From assembly GCA_025352795.1 (NCBI GenBank), contig JANXSF010000007.1, positions 1 through 64,000 on the forward strand: a stretch of DNA of 64,000 nucleotides. The letters run 5' to 3'. The notes under the pieces are model-generated. The model was not told the origin of the DNA and made no database searches. It worked only from the letters and a program-made list of their open reading frames with translations. Shown in pieces: positions 25,063 through 34,179 of this stretch (position 1 is the stretch's first letter; every line of letters begins with the position of its first letter). The DNA comes from Acidobacteriota bacterium. GTDB taxonomy: Bacteria; Acidobacteriota; Terriglobia; Bryobacterales; Bryobacteraceae. Made by a program: the position numbers and the translations under genes.

Positions 25063-27519
25063 TTATTGCACCGTGTTGATATAAAGTTGCCACGGACCCC
25101 AATAATAGGGCTTGTGGTAGACCTTCGATTGGATCATATTGCACTTTGCCGCGCGGAGTGACTGGCTCGCCGTATGACCTTCAAGGCCAGCATAGAAATC
25201 GGCGAACAACTCCGCTGCCGCGCCGTCGTGCACATCCCAAAGCCCAGCTATCACTTGCTTGGCACCTGCTTGCAGAAACGCGCGTGATAAGCCCACCAAG
25301 CCTTCGCCGGGGAATGTTTTGGCACCTGCGCCGCTGCAAGCCGAAAGCGTTACCAGATCGGCATGGAGAGGCCTTCGCGCAAGATCCCTGGCAGTTACCC
25401 TGTATCCCCGAGGGTCTTCGCGAAGTATCAGCGCTGAATCCAATGGGCTGGCGGAATTGGCAATGGCGTGCATCGCAAAATGGAGGTGTGAAAAGTTTTC
25501 AACTGGCTGGGCGAGGTAGCGGGTGCGACTGGCTTCCTCTCCAGTCAATTTGGTCACCCGATCTTTTGGAAAAAAGCTGGCCACACTTTTAATTTCTGCG
25601 GCCGCGTTTGCTAAATCTTTGAAGCCTTCAGGGTAGTGATCTGGATCCCCGACCACCAACAAAGATCGTGGGGTTTTGCGCAATTGGCGTTTGCTCATTT
25701 GCATAGTGCGAAGGGAAGGGGAAACGGCCACCTCATGATCTTCAATCAAATAACGATGGTCTGCGAATGAGGGCAGGAGTTCAAAGTTGATGGAATGAAG
25801 GAAACTATCGGCGACCACTAATAAGGGCACTTGCTCCTTCAATTGTTTGCGTGCAGGCTCAAGCAATAGCTGAAAAAGTTTGGCTCTTGCACCTGATGAA
25901 TTATCGTCCGGTTCGCGCATGGCGGTGACCACAAATTCGCGATATTCTTCCACCAGCTTACGAATCTGTTCTTCAGGAGGAAGCGAATAAACTTCCATGC
26001 CTGAAGGCTCAATCACCCAAAGGTGAGATGCAGCAGCGCCAAGAGAATAATACAGAATTGTGCGCTTTGTGGAACTGGCGATGTTCATGGCATTTGGTGC
26101 GACACTTGCCGTGGTTAAGCTGTCTCCCAGTGCTCTGGCGCGGCTTGAATCGGCCACGGTCAATGCTTCTTCTTTTTTACCTTGTGCTATGAGAAAGTCA
26201 ATATACTTTTGAAACAAGGGCTTGAGTTTTGCAAAGTAGGAAATTCTGTACTCATCTCCCTGCATGGTAGTCCGTTGCCTTTCTGCTAATTCTTCGGCTT
26301 GTTTAAAGGCGATGGCAACTTTGCCGGGCTCGCCAGAATCAATGAATAAAGTAGCCAATCTAAAGGCGGTTTCCAGAATCAGTTCACTATCGTTGCCTGC
26401 CAGGCTAATCGCTTGCCGATAAAGTGTTTCGGCTTGGCCGAACTGCTTTCGACCTTGGGCAATGCGTGCAGCGTTGAAGCGATGGTAGCGAATGCGATCT
26501 GGGTTCCCCAATCCCTTTGCCTGATTGTTGAATAGTTCAGCCGTTCCATAATCCTTCAGATCAATATAGGCAAGCGAAATATTATTGAGCCATTGCGCTT
26601 TCCTGTCGCTTTCCGTTGTGAGTTCCAGAGCCTTTTTGAAATTTGCAATGGCACCTTTGTAATCGCCAACTTCTTCCCGAACAATCCCCAAGTTGCCTTG
26701 CCAATATTGTTGTTCGGCAATGTTGCCCAGCTTTTCAGCGCCCAGGGTGGCTTGTTGAAGTAGGTCTTTGGCTTTTTCAAAATCGCCAAGACTTTGGTAG
26801 CACACCCCCAAATTCCCAAGTGCCTTGACTCGATTGCCTGCCAGTTGCAACTGTTCAAATTTTGCCAATGCCTGTTGTAGCCAATAAATTGCTTCATTCA
26901 AATGATTGTTTCTTAGAAGCACAATGCCCATGTTGCCCAGACATTGTGCCAACAAATAATCATCCCCTAACGTCACCGCCGTAGCGATGGCATGACGAAG
27001 GGTCACCTCCGCTTCATCGGTCTGATTCAGCGTAATTTGCAGTGCGCTCTTGCGGATTTCAATGAGCGTTTCTAATTCTGAAGACTTTAACGCTTTGGCG
27101 TCGGTAAGGGCTTGATCCAGATATTTGGTGGCCGAAGGAATATCAAATTGTCTGAGGCGGGCTAATCCCAAATGCATCAATCGACGTGTTCTGATCAAGG
27201 CATTCTGTGGCTCTGGTGTGTGGTTCAAAACAACTTCGGCTTCAGTGGCCATTCTTTTGTTTAACAAGATGTCCGCTTTGAGTAACCGAAATTTCCATTC
27301 CTGGTCTGATCCTGAAACCAGGGAATGGCCGTTCAATTGTTGATCCACCAAACGCGATGCCTCTTCCAGTTTTTCCCGCTGAAAGAGGCTGTCGGCTTTT
27401 TCGTAAATCGCGGACGGATTGGACTGACAACTGGACAGATGACTGAAGACGAAAGCTATGGCCAGGGGTTGCCGCCACCCGCTGCTCCGCCAAAAGTGCC
27501 TTCCCCTTCCCCTGGACAT
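25063..27519 (-). CDS. TPR-CHAT protease-like lipoprotein
   Basis: This 818-residue protein has a signal with the lipobox LSSC near residues 28-31, so it is probably an envelope lipoprotein. Tetratricopeptide repeats span about 40-430, for example the helical pairs AKALGNLGVCYQSLGDF and YKGAIANFKKAL. A C-terminal caspase-like CHAT domain (about 510-818) carries a candidate catalytic His684 (HFAMHA) and Cys728 (LSACSGAG). CHAT proteins are cysteine peptidases or dead relatives; here both residues are kept. A strong GAGGTG (27528-27533) lies inside the preceding gene. It is the last gene of a sigma/anti-sigma operon, which suggests regulated proteolysis, not shown. Confidence 0.88.
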   Translation of the reverse strand: MSRGRGRHFWRSSGWRQPLAIAFVFSHLSSCQSNPSAIYEKADSLFQREKLEEASRLVDQQLNGHSLVSGSDQEWKFRLLKADILLNKRMATEAEVVLNHTPEPQNALIRTRRLMHLGLARLRQFDIPSATKYLDQALTDAKALKSSELETLIEIRKSALQITLNQTDEAEVTLRHAIATAVTLGDDYLLAQCLGNMGIVLLRNNHLNEAIYWLQQALAKFEQLQLAGNRVKALGNLGVCYQSLGDFEKAKDLLQQATLGAEKLGNIAEQQYWQGNLGIVREEVGDYKGAIANFKKALELTTESDRKAQWLNNISLAYIDLKDYGTAELFNNQAKGLGNPDRIRYHRFNAARIAQGRKQFGQAETLYRQAISLAGNDSELILETAFRLATLFIDSGEPGKVAIAFKQAEELAERQRTTMQGDEYRISYFAKLKPLFQKYIDFLIAQGKKEEALTVADSSRARALGDSLTTASVAPNAMNIASSTKRTILYYSLGAAASHLWVIEPSGMEVYSLPPEEQIRKLVEEYREFVVTAMREPDDNSSGARAKLFQLLLEPARKQLKEQVPLLVVADSFLHSINFELLPSFADHRYLIEDHEVAVSPSLRTMQMSKRQLRKTPRSLLVVGDPDHYPEGFKDLANAAAEIKSVASFFPKDRVTKLTGEEASRTRYLAQPVENFSHLHFAMHAIANSASPLDSALILREDPRGYRVTARDLARRPLHADLVTLSACSGAGAKTFPGEGLVGLSRAFLQAGAKQVIAGLWDVHDGAAAELFADFYAGLEGHTASQSLRAAKCNMIQSKVYHKPYYWGPWQLYINTVQ

Positions 27520-28184
27520 CCCAGTGTCACCTCAAGCATGCTTACTCGTCGAACATTGTATGAGCAAAACAAGCGCGCCAATCGAACAGATCCGAATTGA
27601 GGAATTTCCAGGACATGGTCCTTGAACCCAAAATCTGCATCATTGCTAACCATGCTGTAGCTGGTGAGCTGGCCTTTGTTTTGCCCTAAGCTTAACGATG
27701 ATAGCGCTTCCATTCCCCTATCCGTGATGAGGCTTGAAAAAGTCGGATATTGGTTAAATAAGCTGGTGGCCAACTGAACATGGATCGGCTTGCCGTCAAT
27801 GCGCAGATTTTCAAAGGAACAGCCCAGTGGAGTTATCTGTACTTCAGAAGGATTTTCCTGATTCGGATACATGGCTGAAACGCGCGAAATAATTCGGTCG
27901 CACGTGATCATGTCCATTACATTGATCTTTTCAATGCAGACTGATGCCATTGAAAAATAGGCTTTGTCGGCTTCGCTGTAGTTTCCGATGGCCTGGCTGC
28001 GAGCCGATCCAAAAGAAAAGAAATTCTTGAAGCGATAGTTTTCCACATGCGCTTGTGAATATCCACCATGAATAGAAAGAGCGCAGGTGGCTTGCCCTTC
28101 CAGCACTTCATGAAATGGAAGGGTAATGTTTCCGCCGAAAGCAACGGCGTCTGCCTGGTAAAGAAAGGTCTTCTTATCAGCCAT
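27456..28184 (-). CDS. Unknown protein of the sigma/CHAT operon
   Basis: This 242-residue product has no signal peptide and no recognised domain. It has runs such as ALSIHGGYSQAHVENYRF, INVMDMITCDRIISRVSA and CSFENLRIDGKPI. The last two weakly resemble secreted choice-of-anchor P proteins, from memory and unverified. A Gly-rich tail (GEGEGTFGGAAGGG) is encoded in the 64 bases that overlap the CHAT gene, which therefore depends on translation through here. It lies 20 bases after the anti-sigma gene. It could be a substrate, adaptor or inhibitor of the CHAT protein; this is a guess from position. Confidence 0.75.
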   Translation of the reverse strand: MADKKTFLYQADAVAFGGNITLPFHEVLEGQATCALSIHGGYSQAHVENYRFKNFFSFGSARSQAIGNYSEADKAYFSMASVCIEKINVMDMITCDRIISRVSAMYPNQENPSEVQITPLGCSFENLRIDGKPIHVQLATSLFNQYPTFSSLITDRGMEALSSLSLGQNKGQLTSYSMVSNDADFGFKDHVLEIPQFGSVRLARLFCSYNVRRVSMLEVTLGCPGEGEGTFGGAAGGGNPWP

Positions 28185-28204
28185 TCGAGTAGTCCTTAGT
28201 GATT

Positions 28205-28903
28205 TTATTTTAGTTGTAGTTGAAACGAATACTCAGCCAACGGTTTTCCATTGGGGCTGCCCGGTTCCTGCACGCTGAGTGAGTACTTACCGCTGTCAAG
28301 ATCTCGGGTGGGCAGGTGGACATACATTGGTCGTCCAGGGAGTGGTCTTGGTACTTCAAACTTTACTTTCTCTCCAGTTTGTTTCCGCAAACTACAAATA
28401 AAAACTTCAGCGGGACTTTCTGGATTGAAGTCGAAATAGAGGGAGATAAATTTCTTGTTGCGGGAAAACGGGATTGTGTCTTCGTCCCCTCTGGTATCAC
28501 CTTTAAGCGGAAAATATCCACCCGATTGATAGTTGCCCGGTGAATCTAATTCGCGCTGTAAGGCCGGGTTCACCACCAGCGCTTCATGTGTGTAAAGGCC
28601 AAGAAATACCAGAGAAGCAAGCACTGGGGCGGCAATGCGGAACGATTGTAGGAAACGTTGAAACCGTGTCCCGGCAGGTACCGGAAGCGCTATCGGTGCA
28701 CCACCAAACTGATTCGCAACTGGGAGCTGCTCGCGTAGGACAACGCGCGCATTTGTCAGAAACATGGCAGTCTGATTGAGTTGCTTAGAACACTCGGAAC
28801 ATTCAAAACAATGGACTTCAAATAATTCCATTTGTTGGGGGGTGAGCAGCCCAAGGACGTAGCTTTCAATGGCTCCGGAACTTTCTACCTGCTGATGATC
28901 CAT
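28205..28903 (-). CDS. Zinc-binding anti-sigma factor
   Basis: This is a 232-residue membrane protein. Residues 31-38 carry the ZAS motif H-x3-C-x2-C (HCFECSEC), the zinc site of redox-sensitive anti-sigma factors. One transmembrane helix is at about 90-107 (RIAAPVLASLVFLGLY). A periplasmic part of about 120 residues follows, with LPTRDLDSGKYSLSVQEPGS near the end. It directly follows the ECF sigma gene, its presumed partner, which it would hold at the membrane until a signal arrives. Confidence 0.88.
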   Translation of the reverse strand: MDHQQVESSGAIESYVLGLLTPQQMELFEVHCFECSECSKQLNQTAMFLTNARVVLREQLPVANQFGGAPIALPVPAGTRFQRFLQSFRIAAPVLASLVFLGLYTHEALVVNPALQRELDSPGNYQSGGYFPLKGDTRGDEDTIPFSRNKKFISLYFDFNPESPAEVFICSLRKQTGEKVKFEVPRPLPGRPMYVHLPTRDLDSGKYSLSVQEPGSPNGKPLAEYSFQLQLK

Positions 28904-28952
28904 TTCAACGTTTCCAATATGTAAGTGTCTTTCGCAGTCCTAACGTTTCATA

Positions 28953-29534
28953 TCAAAATGAAAGAAACGTAAAGAAATTAGTGGCCTTCATACTGGCACC
29001 ATTCATTGCAGTGCGAAACTTTTGTTTGGCGCGGTGTAAAAGTACTCTAAGATACTCATGTTCAACGTGAAATGTTCGGCATACATCGGTCCTATCTGCT
29101 TCCTCAAGAAAAACCATAGTCAAAATCTGCCGGTCTTTGTCTGGCAATTGCGATAGCACCAGAGCCACAGCTTTTTTCCTTTCCTCGGTTACCATACCAC
29201 TTTCAATGTCTAACCTTCTATCCATAATGTCGGAGTCTGCATCCTGCAGTAATGGATGCCGGGCATCCCCTCGTAAGAATTCCAAAGTGACATTGTTGCT
29301 CACTGAAAGTACATAAGCCCCTAAGCTTTCCGGTCTATCCAGTTGCCCGCCAGAACGGATAAAGCGGACCACCCGCAGAAACGTTTCCTGGCAAACATCG
29401 GCCATCAATTCCTTGGATCGCAACCGACGACGCAGACGGTACCAGATCACCGTGGAAAAGTGAGTCACAAAATGTTGCTCCGTATCAGGATCACGTTCCC
29501 GAAGACGGTTCAAATAGTTGGCGTCAAACACCAC
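28953..29534 (-). CDS. ECF-type RNA polymerase sigma factor
   Basis: This is a 193-residue sigma-70 family protein of the extracytoplasmic group. Region 2 has LMADVCQETFLRVVRF (core binding and -10 melting). Region 4 has LSQLPDKDRQILTMVFLEE and a helix-turn-helix VCRTFHVEHEYLRVLLHRAKQKF for -35 recognition. It starts at a GTG. It is the first gene of a four-gene minus-strand operon (sigma, anti-sigma, unknown, TPR-CHAT) and is divergent from the holin-like gene across 172 bases. It likely drives its own operon. Confidence 0.9.
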   Translation of the reverse strand: MVFDANYLNRLRERDPDTEQHFVTHFSTVIWYRLRRRLRSKELMADVCQETFLRVVRFIRSGGQLDRPESLGAYVLSVSNNVTLEFLRGDARHPLLQDADSDIMDRRLDIESGMVTEERKKAVALVLSQLPDKDRQILTMVFLEEADRTDVCRTFHVEHEYLRVLLHRAKQKFRTAMNGASMKATNFFTFLSF

Positions 29535-29706
29535 GGCTGCTCGGCTGCCCCCTTTGCAGATACGTTATAGTTTATTGCAAACCACAGTACCACATCCAAA
29601 TTCATGCGTCGCAAGTCTCAAAAGATTAACTTGCGTCAATGAATTGATGATACATATTACCACCCGCACTTGAAGATCAGCGCGATTTGAGCTACATTGC
29701 AACGAC

Positions 29707-30072
29707 ATGGTAAATCTACTTCTTCGCTGGCTTATCAGCGCCATTAGCCTGTTGATTGTGGCGTATTTTGTTCCTGGCATTCATGTCAACGGCGGATTTC
29801 TTACAGCCTTGATTGCCGCTGTGGTCATTGGCTTGGTCAACGGCACGTTAGGCGTCGTGATCAAGTTTTTCACTTTCCCGTTTCGTCTGCTTACGTTGGG
29901 AATTCTATCTTTGGTGATTAACGCTTTCATGCTGATGCTTTCTGCCCAGTTCGTAGATGGTTTCAAAGTGGATTCGTTTGTAGCCGCTTTCCTTGGTTCC
30001 ATTCTGCTGACTGTTACCAATGCGGTGCTGCGTATGATTGTGCCGGACGGGGATAATAAAGCCAACAAATAA
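29707..30072 (+). CDS. Phage-holin-like (PF04020) membrane protein
   Basis: This 121-residue protein has four hydrophobic segments, for example LLRWLISAISLLIVAYFVPGI and LLTLGILSLVINAFMLML, and almost no soluble part. It matches the widespread YvlD/PF04020 membrane family, named phage holin family but without known phage function. It starts at the ATG at 29707 and ends with a hydrophilic DGDNKANK tail. A hairpin follows. It is monocistronic. Confidence 0.87.
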   Translation: MVNLLLRWLISAISLLIVAYFVPGIHVNGGFLTALIAAVVIGLVNGTLGVVIKFFTFPFRLLTLGILSLVINAFMLMLSAQFVDGFKVDSFVAAFLGSILLTVTNAVLRMIVPDGDNKANK

Positions 30073-30080
30073 GGTCTTTG

Positions 30081-30099
30081 ACGCCTAACGTTAAGGCGT
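30081..30099 (+). terminator. Hairpin after the holin-like gene
   Basis: ACGCCT (30081-30086) pairs with AGGCGT (30094-30099) around a 7-base loop, followed by TTTCATT. It is short and has only a weak T-tail, so it is a candidate terminator. Confidence 0.4.
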
Positions 30100-30168
30100 T
30101 TCATTGACTACAAATTGACCCGTACGGCCTATGGTGTAAACAGCGGTTCCGGTACAAAATGCTAACAG

Positions 30169-30453
30169 ATGCATCAGGCAATCGCTATAGAGTTTCGAAG
30201 GGAACCTCGCCTTAACTGTGATGGGGACGTCACCCTGGCATTTGAGTCAGAAACTGTTCCATCGAATAACGCCGTCGCTCGGATGCTGGACGTCAGCGAT
30301 ACCGGCTTTCGTGCTGCTCACAATTGTGCCGATCTGCGGCCTGGGATTCAGGTCCGCTTCAACCACAAGTTTTTTGTTGGCTTAGCCAAAGTGGTTTGGA
30401 CCCATCCCCGTGCAGGCCGTCTTGAAAGTGGCTTTCAAATCATCCATAACTGA
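30169..30453 (+). CDS. PilZ-domain protein
   Basis: This 94-residue protein is essentially one PilZ domain. It has an N-terminal FRREPRL (the RxxxR c-di-GMP motif, about residues 9-14) and ARMLDVSDTGFRA (the D/NxSxxG motif, about 43-51), so cyclic-di-GMP binding is plausible. In the second motif D-V-S-D-T-G matches the consensus. It has no other domain and no enzymatic partner, so it may act as a small adaptor. It lies between the holin-like gene and an ABC exporter operon. Confidence 0.78.
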   Translation: MHQAIAIEFRREPRLNCDGDVTLAFESETVPSNNAVARMLDVSDTGFRAAHNCADLRPGIQVRFNHKFFVGLAKVVWTHPRAGRLESGFQIIHN

Positions 30454-30533
30454 TTTATTTTAAGATCTTGAACTTTCTACCTCACGTTCCGTAGTAAATT
30501 AGGGCTTTAGTAAAGGTCACTAATGAGGGTGGG

Positions 30534-31469
30534 ATGCTTCAAGTCAATTCACTGAAGAAAAACTACGGAGCATTGCAAGCTGTTGATGGTGTCACTTTTT
30601 GTGCCAGTGATGGCGAAACCATCGGATTATTGGGTCCTAACGGTGCTGGAAAAACCACCACAGTTTCCATCATTGCCGGTCTTCTAAGCCCAACTTCAGG
30701 GGAAGTCCTGATCAACGGGCGTCCTCTTTCTGGTGATACCGATCCAGTGAAGCGCAAGATAGGGTTGGTTCCTCAGGATTTGGCACTCTACGACGAAATG
30801 TCGGCTCTGGACAATCTATCGTTTTTTGGAGCTCTCTATGATTTGAGTGGTGCACCCCTGACCCGTGCCATTGCCGAAGCATTGGATTTGGTGGGGCTGG
30901 CTGATCGTGCAAAGGATAAAGTGGGCACCTTCAGCGGAGGTATGAAGCGCCGGTTGAACCTCGCCGCGGCTCTGCTTCATGATCCACAAATCCTGCTGTT
31001 GGACGAACCCACCGTAGGCGTTGATCCGCAAAGCCGGAACGCGATATTCGACAATCTGGAAGTTCTCAAGAGTCGTGGCAAGACACTGATTTACACCACT
31101 CACTACATGGAAGAAGCCGAACGGCTTTGTGACCGGTTAGTTATCATTGATCACGGCAAGGTGATTGCCGACGATACACTCCCCAATCTATACCAGTTGC
31201 TTCCTGTCACAAATGTGCTGGCAATTGAATTGGCAGACCCTCCAGACGCCCCGTTATTGCTGGGGTTGAAGGCACTTCCACAGGTAGAAGCCGCTGAATC
31301 GCAAGGTCGCGTTTTGAAAATCGGGATTCGCCATCTGTCGGAAGATACGCCTGCTATTTTGCAATGGTTGGTAATGGAAGGGCATCCCTACACGCATTTG
31401 GCGAATGAACGGGCAAGCTTGGAAACAGTATTTTTGAATCTCACAGGAAGGAGTTTGCGCGACTCATGA
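30534..31469 (+). CDS. ABC-2 exporter, ATP-binding subunit
   Basis: This is a 311-residue cytosolic ATPase driving the adjacent permease. Walker A is GPNGAGKTT (near residues 36-44), the Q-loop VPQDLAL, the signature TFSGGMKRR, Walker B LLLDEPTVGVDP and the H-loop YTTHY. The C-terminal extension is typical of multidrug/antibiotic (DrrA/NatA-type) exporters. GAGGGTGGG precedes the ATG. The permease overlaps the 3' end by 4 bases, a coupled pair. The substrate is unknown. Confidence 0.93.
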   Translation: MLQVNSLKKNYGALQAVDGVTFCASDGETIGLLGPNGAGKTTTVSIIAGLLSPTSGEVLINGRPLSGDTDPVKRKIGLVPQDLALYDEMSALDNLSFFGALYDLSGAPLTRAIAEALDLVGLADRAKDKVGTFSGGMKRRLNLAAALLHDPQILLLDEPTVGVDPQSRNAIFDNLEVLKSRGKTLIYTTHYMEEAERLCDRLVIIDHGKVIADDTLPNLYQLLPVTNVLAIELADPPDAPLLLGLKALPQVEAAESQGRVLKIGIRHLSEDTPAILQWLVMEGHPYTHLANERASLETVFLNLTGRSLRDS

Positions 31470-32770
31470 TCACACCATTGGTGGCCCTTGTAAGACGTGA
31501 CCTGCGACTCTTTTTTTCTGATCAACGCTCTGTGTTGATGAGTTTTTTGGCACCAATCGTCATCGCCTCTTTTTTTGGTTATGTGTTTGGAGGCAGCGGT
31601 GGGAAGACGGAAACAAGTAAGATTCCGGTGCTGATTGTGGATCAGGACGGAAGCGACATTTCCCGTCAGATTGCTTCCGGTTTGACTGCCGACAAAAACC
31701 TGGAAGTGAAAGTGGTTTCCTCTGAATCGGCCAAGGAATTGGTCCGTAAAGGCAAAGCTACGGTCGCGATTCTACTGCCCAAAGAATTTGGAGCCAATGC
31801 TGCAAAGGCTTTGTTCACTTCCGATGGCAAGCCAGAGATCGATTTTTTCTACGATCCTTCTCATCGTATGGAGATGGGTATGGCGCAAGGAATTCTTACT
31901 GGGCAGGTGATGCAGACTGTAAGTAAAGAAATGTTTGGTGGGGCTACCGGTCAAAAAATGGCATCTGATGCATTGGCACGTGTGGAACAAAGCCAAGGGT
32001 TGGATAAAGCAAGTAAGTCGACAATCAGTGATCTATTGCGCAGTGTAGAAAAGTTTAACAATGAAAACGCGAAGGCAAAGGTTGATGGCAAGCCGGTTTC
32101 GTCTGGCGGGTTCACCACTCCTTATCAAGTTCGCGAAGAAGCGGTCACTTCTGGAACATCGGTTGAGTACAATGGCTACGCTCATTCCTTCGGCGGTATG
32201 GGAATTCAGTTCATCCTCTTTATGGGGATCGATGTGGGCATTGGAGTCCTATTGCAACGGCAGCGCGGATTGTGGAAGCGTTTGCGTGCAGCCCCAATTT
32301 CAAAGACACTTCTTTTGTCAGCCAGAGTGATCAGCGCGGCAATCATCGCGCTGGTGATTTTAACCGTCATTTTCACCTTTGCGCGAATTGTGTTTGGAGT
32401 TCGCATTGAAGGTAGCATGTTGGGATTTGTGGGAATTTGCTTGGCCTTTTCATTGATGACCGCAACCTTTGGATTGCTGATTGCCGCGCTGGGCAAGACC
32501 CCTGAAGCAGCCAGAGGGCTGTCCGTATTCGTCACACTGCTGTTAGTGATGCTAGGCGGTGCCTGGGTGCCCGCGTTCATATTCCCGCAATGGTTACAGA
32601 CGGTGACAAAGTTTGTACCCACCCGTTGGGCAATGGACGGACTGGACGCCATGACGTGGCGCGGGTTGGGAGTGGATGCAGCCCTCGGACCCATTGCTGT
32701 CCTGCTGGGCTTTGCGTTGCTATTTGGGGCCGTGGCTGTGCATCAATTCCGATGGGAAGCGGAAGGATAG
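31466..32770 (+). CDS. ABC-2 exporter permease
   Basis: This is a 434-residue inner-membrane permease of the ABC-2 type (YhgE/DrrB group). Hydrophobic segment 1 is near residues 20-40. A large external domain (about 45-230) follows with VLIVDQDGSDISRQI, then five clustered membrane segments from about 240, including LIFFAR-type and WLQTVTKFVPTRWAMDG regions near the end. It shares its start with the ATPase stop (ATGA overlap), so the two form one exporter. No dedicated membrane-fusion protein is adjacent. Confidence 0.9.
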   Translation: MITPLVALVRRDLRLFFSDQRSVLMSFLAPIVIASFFGYVFGGSGGKTETSKIPVLIVDQDGSDISRQIASGLTADKNLEVKVVSSESAKELVRKGKATVAILLPKEFGANAAKALFTSDGKPEIDFFYDPSHRMEMGMAQGILTGQVMQTVSKEMFGGATGQKMASDALARVEQSQGLDKASKSTISDLLRSVEKFNNENAKAKVDGKPVSSGGFTTPYQVREEAVTSGTSVEYNGYAHSFGGMGIQFILFMGIDVGIGVLLQRQRGLWKRLRAAPISKTLLLSARVISAAIIALVILTVIFTFARIVFGVRIEGSMLGFVGICLAFSLMTATFGLLIAALGKTPEAARGLSVFVTLLLVMLGGAWVPAFIFPQWLQTVTKFVPTRWAMDGLDAMTWRGLGVDAALGPIAVLLGFALLFGAVAVHQFRWEAEG

Positions 32771-32784
32771 CAATTCAAGGCAGG

Positions 32785-34179
32785 CTAACTGAGCATCTCT
32801 TTAATCAGCGTCCCTTCCACATCGGTAATCCGAATCTGACGTCCGTTATATGGCCACGTTAACTTCTCATGGTTCATTCCCATCAGATGCAGAATGGTCG
32901 CATGCACATCAGCCACGCTCTTCTTATTTTCTTCCGCTGCTAAGCCATACTCATCGGTGGTGCCGATCGCCTGACCACCCTTGATCCCGCCACCGGCCAT
33001 CCAAATGGTGAACCCCTGCGGATTGTGGTCTCGCCCATTCATCCGTTGCGAAATCGGCATGCGACCAAACTCGCCGTGCCAAATCACCAGCGTTGAATCC
33101 AGTAATCCTCGAGCCTTTAAATCAGTCAACAATCCCGCCGTAGGCTGATCCGTTTCCTTGCAATGCAGCCCGTGGTTTTCTTCAATTTCCCAGTGCGCAT
33201 CCCAGCTTTCCTGAAAATTTCCGCCACCTGAAAAAATCTGCACATAGCGCACGCCACGCTCCACTAATCGCCTGGCCATCAAACACTGCCGACCCACGTA
33301 ATCCGTATGCTGCTCGCCAATGCCATACAGCTTGCGCGTGGCATCGGATTCCTGATTCATATCCACTGCTTCCACGGCGCTTGATTGCATGCGGAACGCC
33401 AGTTCGTAGCTTTCCATGCGGGCCTGCAATTCGGTATCTTCGGGATTCTTATTCAGGTGCTGTTCGTTCAACTGCTTCATGTAATCCAGCCAACGCCGCT
33501 GCCGTTCTGGCGTCATATCTTTAGGCGGCTTCAGGTCAACAATGGGATCGCCTGTAGATCGAAACGGTGTGCCTTGATACGCCGCTGGCATAAAGCCGTT
33601 GCCCCAGTTCGGCGCGCCGCCAATTGGGCCGCCTCTCCAATCGGTGAATACAACAAAGGCTGGCAAATTCTGATTCTCTGTGCCCAGTCCATAGGTCACC
33701 CAACTGCCCAGGCTGGGATAGCCGGTTTGCACAAAGCCTGTGTTCATTTGGAACAGTGCTGGGCCATGGTCATTGCTCTTTGAATACATAGACCGGATGA
33801 AACAAATGTCGTCCACTTTTTTCGCAACGTGCGGAAATAATGAGCTGACGTCCATACCACTTTGGCCGTACTTTTTAAATTCCCAGGGCGACGGCATCAG
33901 TCCCCCGGGCGTGCCTTGGCTAACCACTATACTCTTGCCCGGTATGGTTTCCCCGGCATGCTTTTTCAGCATCGGCTTCGGGTCAAACGTGTCCACATGA
34001 CTCACGCCACCGTAACAAAAAATGGAGATTACGTTTTTGATCTTCGCCGGAAAATGGGGCTGTTTCGGTGACACTGCTGAAAGCCTTGCCCCTTGCAGCA
34101 AATCAGCAAATGCCAATCCGGCAATGCCTCCGCCGGTTCTCAACAAAAGGTCTCTACGGGAAAGGAATCGTTGGCTCAT
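32785..34179 (-). CDS. DUF1501 protein, Tat-exported
   Basis: This is a 464-residue member of the sulfatase/alkaline-phosphatase-like DUF1501 group, usually found with PSD1 proteins. A twin-arginine signal (FLSRRDLLLRTGGG) lies at the N-terminus. The alkaline-phosphatase-like body has SMYSKSNDHGPAL and, near the C-terminus, IWHGEFGRMP and GRDHNP, the expected metal-binding positions. Function in this family is not established; it may be peptidoglycan- or polysaccharide-related. It overlaps the upstream PSD1 gene by 4 bases, so the two are made together. It converges with the ABC exporter genes. Confidence 0.9.
   Translation of the reverse strand: MSQRFLSRRDLLLRTGGGIAGLAFADLLQGARLSAVSPKQPHFPAKIKNVISIFCYGGVSHVDTFDPKPMLKKHAGETIPGKSIVVSQGTPGGLMPSPWEFKKYGQSGMDVSSLFPHVAKKVDDICFIRSMYSKSNDHGPALFQMNTGFVQTGYPSLGSWVTYGLGTENQNLPAFVVFTDWRGGPIGGAPNWGNGFMPAAYQGTPFRSTGDPIVDLKPPKDMTPERQRRWLDYMKQLNEQHLNKNPEDTELQARMESYELAFRMQSSAVEAVDMNQESDATRKLYGIGEQHTDYVGRQCLMARRLVERGVRYVQIFSGGGNFQESWDAHWEIEENHGLHCKETDQPTAGLLTDLKARGLLDSTLVIWHGEFGRMPISQRMNGRDHNPQGFTIWMAGGGIKGGQAIGTTDEYGLAAEENKKSVADVHATILHLMGMNHEKLTWPYNGRQIRITDVEGTLIKEMLS

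Noticed and set aside
28943-28970. ACGTTTC/GAAACGT inverted repeat at the end of the sigma gene
   Set aside because: Only 7 base pairs with a 14-base loop and no T-run, partly inside coding sequence; too weak to call a terminator or operator.
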